This document shows, piece by piece, positions 41,264 to 48,740 of a stretch of DNA of 64,000 bases. This DNA is from Multivorans sp965116445 (GTDB lineage Bacteria > Acidobacteriota > Thermoanaerobaculia > Multivoradales > Multivoraceae): assembly GCA_965116445.1 (NCBI GenBank), contig OZ220688.1, positions 2,604,001-2,668,000 of the forward strand. Reading direction: 5' to 3'. A program made the translations under genes and the position numbers. Positions within the stretch are counted from its first letter, which is position 1, and each line of letters opens with the position of its first letter. The notes below the pieces were generated by a model. The model had not been told where the DNA came from. It worked only from the letters and a program-made list of their open reading frames with translations, and did not search any database.

Positions 41264-42880
41264 ATGACGACTGCCGTACCCGTTTGCATCATCGGCGCCG
41301 GACCGATCGGGATGACCGGGGCCTTGCTCCTGTCGCGGCTCGGCATCCCCACGCTCCTCGTGGAACGTCGCAGCGAGCTGAACACGCACCCGCGCTCGCG
41401 CTTCGTCGACACGAACACGATGGAGCTGCTCCGGGAGTTCGACCTGGAGAAGCAGGTCGAGGTGACCGGCCTGGGGCCGGACTGGACGGAGTTCAACCGC
41501 TGGTGCAACGGGCTGACGAAGACGGAGTACGCCCGCATCCCGAGCCCGACGTTCCACACCGTGCCGCGGGACACGAGCCCGTGCCTGCCAGTCATGACGG
41601 CCCAGGACCTTGTCGAGAACGAGCTGCTCGCGAAGATCCGGGAGCAGCCGAACATCGACGTGCGCTTCCACACGGAGGCGTCCGACCTCGAGCAGGACGA
41701 GGCCGGAACCCGGCTCAGGCTCCACAATCGGGAGACGGGCACGGACGACGTCGTCGAGGCGGAGTACACGATCGGCGCGGACGGCCCCGGGAGCTCGACG
41801 CGGGCGGTCATCGGCACGGAACTCGAAACGGATCCACGCCCCGTCAACTCGCAGGACGTCATCTTCCACGCGGACTTCTCGAAGTACGTCGAAGGGCGAA
41901 AGGGCGCCCTGCTCTACAACACGCCACCGACCGGCGGCATGGTCGTCTTCCAGCCGCTGAACGGCGTCCGGCGCTGGCGCTGCCAGATCACCGTGCCGAC
42001 GCCCGAGCTGATCTCCGAGGAGGCGGCGGCGGAGCGAATTCGGCTCGCACTCGGCACGGAGGACGAGGTCCCGATCGAGATCGTCAGCATGTCCATGTGG
42101 CAGCCGACGCCGGGATGCACCACCCGCTTTTCCTCGGGCCGCGTCTTCCTGGCGGGCGACGCCGCGCACGTCGCGATCCCCACGGGCGGCATGGGCAACA
42201 ACTCGGGGTTCAGCGGCATTCGCAACCTCGCCTGGAAGCTCGCCTTCGTTCTGCGCGGCATCTCGCCGCCGGAGATCCTCCTGACCTACGAAGAGGAGCA
42301 CCGGCCCCTCGCCCAGGACCGCATCGACGCGGGCGTTCGCATCTACGAAGCGATGGGCGCGATGATGATGGGGTTCATCAGCGGGCAGGACATCACGGCG
42401 GCGATTGAGGCGGCGAGGCTGTACGGGAACTACGACGGCCTCCTGATGGGCTTCGAGATGAAGTCCGATCTGGTCGCGGTCGACGAGGGCGAGCCGCCGC
42501 CCGTCGACGATCCGGTGATCGACTTCGTGCCGGCCGTGCGGTCCGGTCGGCGCGCTCCGCATGCCTGGCTCGATGGCGACCGGACCCGGTCCGTGCTCGA
42601 CTGCTTCGGCACGGCCTATGTCGCGCTCCTCGGCGCGGGCGTTGACGCCGCGCGGTGGGCGGGCCCTGTGGAACGGCTGTCGGCCGGCGGCTTCCCGATC
42701 TCCGCGCGGACCCTGCCGCCGCTTGAGGACGACGCCCTTTACGCGAACGACGGCGTCGTCCTCGTCCGCCCGGACGGGATCATCGCCGACCACTGGCGGG
42801 ACGCCGACGTCCCCGCCGGCGAGGAGGCGGCCCGCCTGTCCCGTCTGCTGCCCCGCACCGGCTCGCCGGCGGCGGAGTAG
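41264..42880 (+). CDS. FAD-dependent monooxygenase (aromatic hydroxylase-like)
   Basis: Flavoprotein monooxygenase of the PheA/TfdB type (PF01494), which typically hydroxylates phenols, polyketides or other aromatics. Visible: ADP-binding CIIGAGPIGMTGALLLSRLG near the N-terminus, the DG motif in IGADGPGSSTRAVIG, and the GD motif in GRVFLAGDAAHVAIPTGGMG. From about residue 410 a thioredoxin-like C-terminal domain is typical of the phenol-hydroxylase branch. 538 residues. Preceded by a 93-bp gap after the ligase gene. Confidence 0.92.
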   Translation: MTTAVPVCIIGAGPIGMTGALLLSRLGIPTLLVERRSELNTHPRSRFVDTNTMELLREFDLEKQVEVTGLGPDWTEFNRWCNGLTKTEYARIPSPTFHTVPRDTSPCLPVMTAQDLVENELLAKIREQPNIDVRFHTEASDLEQDEAGTRLRLHNRETGTDDVVEAEYTIGADGPGSSTRAVIGTELETDPRPVNSQDVIFHADFSKYVEGRKGALLYNTPPTGGMVVFQPLNGVRRWRCQITVPTPELISEEAAAERIRLALGTEDEVPIEIVSMSMWQPTPGCTTRFSSGRVFLAGDAAHVAIPTGGMGNNSGFSGIRNLAWKLAFVLRGISPPEILLTYEEEHRPLAQDRIDAGVRIYEAMGAMMMGFISGQDITAAIEAARLYGNYDGLLMGFEMKSDLVAVDEGEPPPVDDPVIDFVPAVRSGRRAPHAWLDGDRTRSVLDCFGTAYVALLGAGVDAARWAGPVERLSAGGFPISARTLPPLEDDALYANDGVVLVRPDGIIADHWRDADVPAGEEAARLSRLLPRTGSPAAE

Positions 42881-42904
42881 GCCGCCGGTCTCCCAACGCG
42901 AACG

Positions 42905-43497
42905 CTAACGGCGGTCGCCACCCCCGGATGCCGCCTCCTCGCGGGCGAGCTTCTCCTGGTGCCTTGCCCCGGACAGGATGTTCGGCAATCCGTAGTTCCC
43001 CTCGTGGCAGGCGAACTCGAACATCGGCCCCTCGGCGGAGCGCAGCGTGTTCTCGATCGTCCAGGGCTGCGCGTAGGTGTCCGGATCGATCACGGTCACC
43101 GAGTAGTCGATCATCTTCTCGTCGTAGCGGGAGAACCGTTCGACCAGCCGGAGTCCGTCGGTCGCTCCGAAGAACGGGCTGCGGCCGTTGAAGTGCGACG
43201 TCTCCACGACCAGGGTGTCTCCCTCCCAGCGGCCGCGGGAGGCGCCGGTCCATTGACGGAGGGTCTCCGGGAGCTGGCCTGTGCCGTCCAGAGGGATGAT
43301 CCGCGGCGTCAATCCGCTCTCGCTCAGGATCGCCAGGTGGTCGGGGGTCTGAAAGATACGGTCGCGTTCGTCCACAGACCGCGGAGGTCGGGGTCTCCCC
43401 ACTCGGTACGCGGCGCCTGCGCCTCGACCGGAACCGCCAGGACCGTCAGGCCGGCTATGACGAGGGCGAGGGTCAAGGAAACGGTTGAGTGCTTCAT
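42905..43497 (-). pseudogene. Secreted protein of unknown function, broken by an internal deletion and frame change
   Basis: Read in one frame, the 5' end (43497 down) begins with a signal peptide and the motif RTEWGDPDLRGLWTNAT, then hits a stop. Read in the next frame, a segment starts near RIFQTPDHLAILSE and runs to the stop at 42905 with QWTGASRGRWEGDTLVVETS, RFSRYDEKMIDYSVTVIDP and PMFEFACHEGNYGLPNIL. Both blocks belong to one family of about 300-residue exported proteins that I recall from Acidobacteriota and marine bacteria. Roughly 100 or more residues between the blocks are missing and the frames differ. The family has no known function. Confidence 0.75.
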
Positions 43498-43996
43498 GTC
43501 GGGTTGCTCCCATAGGGGCGCGGCGGTCTCACAGTGCTCTCGTCGTCGTTGCGGTTTCCCACTGGCTGCGCCGACGTGTCATCCGTGCGTCCGATGACGG
43601 ACGCACGGACTGTTTCGCGTCTGGCGCGGAGTCGCGCCAGCCGGGTTCCCGTCGGCATCCGTCGCGGCGGTCTCACGGTGCTCTCCAACGTTGCGGCGCC
43701 CTGGTTCCAAGCGAACCGCCGGTCGACCGATCCACCGGTGCAGACTACAGGCAAGGCACAAGGGAGTGACGGAGATTCGGCGATCTGTCGTTGCCGATCT
43801 GTTGCTCCGATCTGTTGCTAGAGTGCCCACCGCCGAGGCTTCCGGTCGCAAAGGCCGGACGCGCCCGAAGTTGGACGAAACGGGAGAACGGGTTGAAGAT
43901 CGTAGACAGGACCGCCATGCGGACCGACGGAAGCTCGGGAACCGGTCGGACAGGCCGGGTGATCCACGCCGCAGGCGCGGCGAGGCGGACCTGACG
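43498..43996. other. Intergenic region with several repeats and hairpins, no gene seen
   Basis: It holds a 23-bp direct repeat at 43519-43541 and 43663-43685 (CGCGGCGGTCTCACAGTGCT, one mismatch in the full unit). Between the copies are two perfect hairpins: CCGTGCGTCCG/CGGACGCACGG around 43583-43608 and CTGGCGCG/CGCGCCAG at 43621-43640. ACTGGCTGCGCCGACGT near 43561 is a variant of the dispersed repeat core. Three 13- to 14-bp tandem units of CGATCTGTTGCTC type occupy 43781-43820. The stretch from 43821 to the next gene shows nothing convincing. Confidence 0.6.
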
Positions 43997-44773
43997 TTGC
44001 GCCTCGGTGTGCTGGTCGGGCAGAGCCCGAATCCCGCGGATCCCGCGGCGTTCCGCGAGTTCGCGCGGGCGATCGAGGCCGAGGGCTTCGATTCGATCTG
44101 GGCGCCGCAGATGATCGGCCGCGGCATGATGGCGCTCGACCCGCTCGCCGCGATGACCGCCGCCGCGACGGCGACCGACCGGGTCGAGGTGGGGACGGCG
44201 ATCCTCCAGCTTCCGCTCTACCACCCGGTCGATCTGCTCCATCGCGTCCTGTCGCTCAGGCAGCTTGCGGGAGATCGCCTGACCCTGGGCGTCGGCCCCG
44301 GGTCCACCGCCGCCGACTTCGAGGCCTTCGGCCGCGACCACGCGACCCGCTTCAAGGTGTTTGGCGCGACCCTGGCCACCTTGCGCGAGGGTCTCGCGAC
44401 AGGGGGTGTCGGCGAGGTCGACCTGACGCCGCCGCCGGCGATCCTCGGCGGGCAGCGGCTGATCTACGGCACCTGGGGCAAGGGCGTGGAACGGGCGGCC
44501 CGGGAGTTCGACGGCTGGGTCGCCTCCGCCTTCCACCGGACGGACGACGAAGTGATCGACGCTCTGCCGCGGTACCGCGCGGCCGGCGGCGAGCGGGCGA
44601 TCGTCTCCAGCATCGTGTTTCCGCCGGGCGCAGACCCGGGTGAACTCGGAGGCCGGCTCGAGCGCTTCGCCGAGGCGGGCTTCGACGACGCGGTGGTCGT
44701 CGTGGTCGCCGGTCCACCGGCGCTGGCCGCTGTGCGCGCCGCTCTGCCGGTCGGAGATGGCGCGTCGGACTAG
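43997..44773 (+). CDS. LLM-class (luciferase-like) flavin-dependent oxidoreductase
   Basis: TIM-barrel enzyme using FMN or F420. The 258-residue reading has RLGVLVGQSPNPADPAAFRE, FDSIWAPQMIGRGMMALDP, VEVGTAILQLPLYHPVDLLH, LRQLAGDRLTLGVGPGST and FGRDHATRFKVFGATLATLR. F420-dependent actinobacterial-type members are similar, but the cofactor cannot be fixed. The TTG at 43997 is the likeliest start, with GAGG 11 nt upstream; no ATG or GTG lies nearby in frame. It is 31 bp upstream of the P450 gene, so the two are probably co-transcribed. Confidence 0.82.
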   Translation: MRLGVLVGQSPNPADPAAFREFARAIEAEGFDSIWAPQMIGRGMMALDPLAAMTAAATATDRVEVGTAILQLPLYHPVDLLHRVLSLRQLAGDRLTLGVGPGSTAADFEAFGRDHATRFKVFGATLATLREGLATGGVGEVDLTPPPAILGGQRLIYGTWGKGVERAAREFDGWVASAFHRTDDEVIDALPRYRAAGGERAIVSSIVFPPGADPGELGGRLERFAEAGFDDAVVVVVAGPPALAAVRAALPVGDGASD

Positions 44774-44804
44774 CGACCGCCGATTCCTGAGGAGAACCTG
44801 AACC

Positions 44805-46034
44805 ATGCCCGAAACCGTGAACCTCCTGGATCCCGATCTCTTCCCCAAGGGCAGCGGCCCGCCGCACGACGTGTTCAGCGCGTGGCGGAAGGACGATCCG
44901 CTGCACTGGAACCCGCCGAATCCGGACTATCCGCCGCCGGGGATGGCGGTGGCCACGCGGGGCTTCTACGTGCTGACCCGCTACCAGGACGTGGCGGAAG
45001 TGTCCCGCAACCAGCGGGTCTTCTCGTCTCACACGGGCGGACCGATCATCTGGGATCTCGAAGGCGAGCCGCTGCACCGGCAACAGGCCGGCCTGATGGG
45101 CATGCCGATGGAGCAGCACCGCGCTGTCCGCCGCTTGATCGTGCCGCCCTTCACCCGCAGCGAGCTGATGGCCTTCCAGCCGCAAATCGACGCCGTCGCG
45201 ACGGAGATCGTCGACGATGTCGCCGGCGCCGGCGAATGCGAGTACGTGTTCGACATGGCCTCCAAGCTGCCGGTGTACACCTTCTGCAGCCTGACCGGCG
45301 TGCCGCCCGAGAAGCGGGAGAAGGTGGCCCAGCTCGGCAACATGAACGCCGACGTCGAGAACTTCAACCCCGAGGAGATGGACCTCACGGCGGAGCTGTT
45401 CCAGATCGCCATGCAGATCACGGCCGAGAAGCAGGCGCACCCCGACGACTCCCTGATGAGCCGCCTCGTCCACGCCGAGGTGGACGGCGAAAAGCTCGAC
45501 CCGCTCCAGTTGAACATGTTCTTCCTCGTCATGTCGATCGCCGGGCACGAGACGACCCGCGGCACCGGGGGCCACTTCATCCGGCTGATGAGCGAGCACC
45601 CGGACCAGTACGAGATGATCTGCTCCGATCCCGACCGTTACCTGCCGAACGCGATCGAGGAGGTGCTGCGGTATGCGCCGCCGGTCACGAACTTCCGGCG
45701 CACGGTGACGGAGGAAGTCACGCTGCACGGCAAGACGCTGAAGGAGGGTGACAAGATCTACCTGTCCTACCCGGCGGCGAACCGCGACCCCGAGATGTTC
45801 CCCGACCCGGACCGGTTCGACATCACCCGGGAGAACGCGGCCCGTCACCTCGCCTTCGGCATCGGCCCGCACGCCTGCATCGGCGCGCGGCTGGCGCGGA
45901 TGCAGCTCTTTGCGCTGCTCAAGGAGATCGTGACCCGAATTCCCGACATCCAGCCCGGCAAGATGGAACGGTTACGGTCGATCTGGTTCGACTCGATCAT
46001 GCGGATGCCGGTGACCTTCACGCCGGAGGCGTAG
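44805..46034 (+). CDS. Cytochrome P450
   Basis: Heme-thiolate monooxygenase, 409 residues, soluble bacterial type. The heme loop is FGIGPHACIGARLARMQ with ligand Cys358. The I-helix has SIAGHETTRGTGGH with the acid-alcohol pair Glu-Thr. The EXXR region corresponds to NAIEEVLRYAPP. ATG follows GAGGAGA. With the neighbouring FAD monooxygenase and LLM enzyme it suggests oxidative breakdown of a hydrophobic or aromatic substrate. No ferredoxin or reductase partner is adjacent. Confidence 0.95.
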   Translation: MPETVNLLDPDLFPKGSGPPHDVFSAWRKDDPLHWNPPNPDYPPPGMAVATRGFYVLTRYQDVAEVSRNQRVFSSHTGGPIIWDLEGEPLHRQQAGLMGMPMEQHRAVRRLIVPPFTRSELMAFQPQIDAVATEIVDDVAGAGECEYVFDMASKLPVYTFCSLTGVPPEKREKVAQLGNMNADVENFNPEEMDLTAELFQIAMQITAEKQAHPDDSLMSRLVHAEVDGEKLDPLQLNMFFLVMSIAGHETTRGTGGHFIRLMSEHPDQYEMICSDPDRYLPNAIEEVLRYAPPVTNFRRTVTEEVTLHGKTLKEGDKIYLSYPAANRDPEMFPDPDRFDITRENAARHLAFGIGPHACIGARLARMQLFALLKEIVTRIPDIQPGKMERLRSIWFDSIMRMPVTFTPEA

Positions 46035-46132
46035 CCGCCCGCGGGGTCGGCGCACCGGTCGCGCCACGTCACCGCCACATACTCCAACCGCTCCCTGCCG
46101 CAGCCGGGAACCAACCCTCACGGAGAGACTCG

Positions 46133-47200
46133 ATGCACGTCCGACTCCTCACCCGTTGCAGCCAGCTTGCGCCCGCGACAGCCGCTCTTGCGGCCCTGAC
46201 TCTCTTCGGCTCCGCTGGCGTTGCCCAGTTCGGGGCCGTTCCGCCCGACCGTTCCTCCCTGCTGCACGACGGTGCGATGCATGTCGTGATCTGCGGCAGC
46301 GGGGCGCCGCTGCCGAGCGCCGACCGTGCACAGGCCTGCACCGCGGTGATCGTCGATGGCCGCATCTTTCTGGTCGACGTCGGCAGCGGATCGCTCGAGA
46401 ATCTTCGGCTTTGGGGGATCCCGCTCGAGTCGCTTGCCGGCGTCGTGCTGACCCACTTCCACTCCGACCACATCGCGGACGTCGGCCAGACGATCTTCTC
46501 GAGCTGGGTGGCGGGCCGCGCCGAGCCGCTCGACATCTACGGGCCGGCCGGCGTGGAGCGGGTGGTCGAGGGCTTTCTCACCGCCTACGAGCTGGACTCG
46601 TCCTACCGGATCGCCCATCACGGGGAGGACCTCCTGCCGCCAGCCGGCGCGAAGGCGGAAGCCCGGACGATCGACCTTTCCGACACGGAGCCGTCCAGGG
46701 TGTTCTACGAGGAGGACGGCCTCGTGATCACCGCCTTCCTGGTCGATCACGAACCGATCGTCCCGGCCGTCGGCTACCGGTTCGACTTCGGCGGCCGTTC
46801 GGTCGTCCTGAGCGGCGACACGGTGTACTCCGCGAACCTCGAGGCGGCGAGCCAGGGCGTCGACGTGCTGGTCCACGAGGTCCTGTCCGACGCCGTGATG
46901 GGCATGGCGGCCCAGGCCCTGTCCGCTGGCGGGAACGAACGGACCGGGCAGATCGTCAAGGACACGCTGGACTACCACATCTACCCGGCCGACCTGCACG
47001 CCCTGGCCGCCGAGGCGGGCGTCGGCCTGCTCGTGCTCAGTCACCTCGCGCCGCCCCTGCCGCCCGCCCAGGCCGACGCCGTGTTCCTGCGCGGCCGCGC
47101 GGACGATGCGCCGAACGACGCCCTGGTCGCCGTGGACGGCACGCACATCGTCCTGCCCGTCGACAGCGACGAACGGACCGTCGAGACCTTCCAACCCTAG
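46133..47200 (+). CDS. Exported metallo-beta-lactamase-fold hydrolase
   Basis: Zn-dependent hydrolase of the MBL fold, related to RNase Z/arylsulfatase-type proteins. Signal peptide to about residue 32. Metal motif THFHSDHIAD with His108, His110, Asp112 and His113, then FLVDHEPIVPAVGYRF, SVVLSGDTVYSANL and LVLSHLAPPLPP with the further metal-ligand His. 355 residues. ATG follows CGGAGAGA. It is the last gene of the plus-strand cluster; the substrate, possibly a lactone or ester, is unknown. Confidence 0.9.
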   Translation: MHVRLLTRCSQLAPATAALAALTLFGSAGVAQFGAVPPDRSSLLHDGAMHVVICGSGAPLPSADRAQACTAVIVDGRIFLVDVGSGSLENLRLWGIPLESLAGVVLTHFHSDHIADVGQTIFSSWVAGRAEPLDIYGPAGVERVVEGFLTAYELDSSYRIAHHGEDLLPPAGAKAEARTIDLSDTEPSRVFYEEDGLVITAFLVDHEPIVPAVGYRFDFGGRSVVLSGDTVYSANLEAASQGVDVLVHEVLSDAVMGMAAQALSAGGNERTGQIVKDTLDYHIYPADLHALAAEAGVGLLVLSHLAPPLPPAQADAVFLRGRADDAPNDALVAVDGTHIVLPVDSDERTVETFQP

Positions 47201-47239
47201 CCAGCCCTGCTTGTCCCCGGCGCGACCGGCATACCCAAG

Positions 47240-48028
47240 CTACGCGGTTTGCCGAAGCTCCCGGAACAGCGCAACGAACTCGGACAAGCCAAGGCTCTCC
47301 GCCCGCGCGGTGGACGGCAGGTAGAGCGCCGACAGCGCCGCTTCGGCCGCCGACCGACCCACGGTCGACCGGAAGTTGTTGACGAGCGTCTTGCGCCGCT
47401 GGCTGAACGCGGCGCGCACGAAGCCGGCAAACGCCGACCACTCCGCTTCGTCGACCGGCGTCGCCCTACGCTCCAGTCCCACGAACGCGCTCGTCACCGC
47501 CGGCGGCGGCACGAAGCTGCCGGGCCGAACGACCGACAGCCGGCGCACTGTTGCCCGCGCACCGACCAGGACGCTCAATCCGCCGTAGTCGGAATCGCCC
47601 GGCCCCGCCGCCAGCCGCTGAGCGACCTCGCGCTGCACCAGGAACGCCGCCCGGGCGCCGACCGGCGCCCGCTCGAGGACGGCGAGAACGATCCGGGTCG
47701 CCACGTTGTACGGCAGGTTACCGGCGATCCGGGTCGAAGCAGGCACTGCCTGGTAGCGCAAATCGCAACCGTCGCCGGCGACCAGAACCAGGCGCGGATC
47801 CGTGATCCGCCGGCGCAAGGTAAACGTCCACAGCAGGTCGAGTTCGCAAGCGATCACACGGCTCGCGCCACTTTCCAGCAGCAAGCGGGTCAGGACACCG
47901 CCACCGGAGCCGATCTCGACGACGCTGCGACCGGCGACGTCCAGAAAGTCGACGGCGGGAATCGCGGACTCCGGATGGCGAAGATGGTGCTGGCCCAGAG
48001 ACTTCCGGAGCGGGGGAACGCGACTCAC
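47240..48028 (-). CDS. rsmA: 16S rRNA dimethyladenosine transferase KsgA/RsmA
   Basis: Dimethylates A1518 and A1519 of 16S rRNA. 262 residues, normal length. Signatures: PPLRKSLGQHHLRHP (usual KxxGQHFL; here GQHHL), VVEIGSGGGVLTRLLLESGA, IACELDLLWTFTLRR, the catalytic RIAGNLPYNVATRIV, and VVRPGSFVPPPAVTSAFV. The GTG at 48028 is directly preceded by GGGAGAG, so spacing is tight. Divergent from the GGDEF gene, 43 bp apart. Confidence 0.93.
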   Translation of the reverse strand: MSRVPPLRKSLGQHHLRHPESAIPAVDFLDVAGRSVVEIGSGGGVLTRLLLESGASRVIACELDLLWTFTLRRRITDPRLVLVAGDGCDLRYQAVPASTRIAGNLPYNVATRIVLAVLERAPVGARAAFLVQREVAQRLAAGPGDSDYGGLSVLVGARATVRRLSVVRPGSFVPPPAVTSAFVGLERRATPVDEAEWSAFAGFVRAAFSQRRKTLVNNFRSTVGRSAAEAALSALYLPSTARAESLGLSEFVALFRELRQTA

Positions 48029-48071
48029 CTCTCCCGCACGGTAGCAGCGCTCCGCATAAGCTCGCGACGCA

Positions 48072-48722
48072 GTGACCAGCGGCACGAGAACCTCGACCCG
48101 CGCTCTGGCGGCACGGGCAGCCGCCGCGATACGGCGAGTTGTCCCCGATCGTCGCGAAGAGTCGGCCCCGGGACGAGACAGTCTGACCGGTCTCTTCGAC
48201 GGCCGGGCTCTCCACAAGGCTCTCGCCACGGCGGTCGCAGACGCCGAGCAGCGAGGCGACGATGTCGGCTTGCTGTTCCTCGACCTCGACCACTTCAAGC
48301 GGATAAACGACCGGCACGGCCACCAGGCCGGCAGCCGCATCCTGCGTCAGGCCGCGACACTGTTCCAGACCGCCGCCGGCGGCGCGGGAGGCTTCGCCGC
48401 GCGCTACGGCGGCGATGAGTTCGTGCTGGTTCTGCCCGGAACCGACATCGACCACGCGGTCGGGCGAGCCGAGCTCCTGCGTGCCAGCGTGGCGTCGACC
48501 CTGTTCCCCGGCGGCGCCGACACCGTGTCCCGGCCGGTGGTCAGCCTGACCTGCTCCATCGGCGCCGCCAGCCTCCTTCGCCTTCCGGCCGCACGGGCCG
48601 ACTCCGGGGAAAGCACCGCCGCGCGCCTGCTCCGCAGGGCCGACGACGCGATGTACTCGGCGAAGAGAGCCGGCCGGAATCGAGTCACGGCACTCGACGC
48701 CAGGGCGGCCGGTGTCGCCTGA
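48072..48722 (+). CDS. Minimal GGDEF-domain diguanylate cyclase
   Basis: Makes cyclic di-GMP. After about 37 residues of basic, unstructured sequence comes a complete GGDEF domain: DSLTGLFDGRALHKAL, LLFLDLDHFKRINDRHG and RYGGDEFVLVLPG with GGDEF at 113-117. There is no sensor or membrane segment, and no RxxD inhibitory site five residues before GGDEF (that stretch reads GGFAARY), so product inhibition should be lost. Later, DDAMYSAKRAGRNRV completes the fold. GTG start. 216 residues. Confidence 0.9.
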   Translation: MTSGTRTSTRALAARAAAAIRRVVPDRREESAPGRDSLTGLFDGRALHKALATAVADAEQRGDDVGLLFLDLDHFKRINDRHGHQAGSRILRQAATLFQTAAGGAGGFAARYGGDEFVLVLPGTDIDHAVGRAELLRASVASTLFPGGADTVSRPVVSLTCSIGAASLLRLPAARADSGESTAARLLRRADDAMYSAKRAGRNRVTALDARAAGVA

Positions 48723-48740
48723 CCGCCGGGTCGACTCGGT

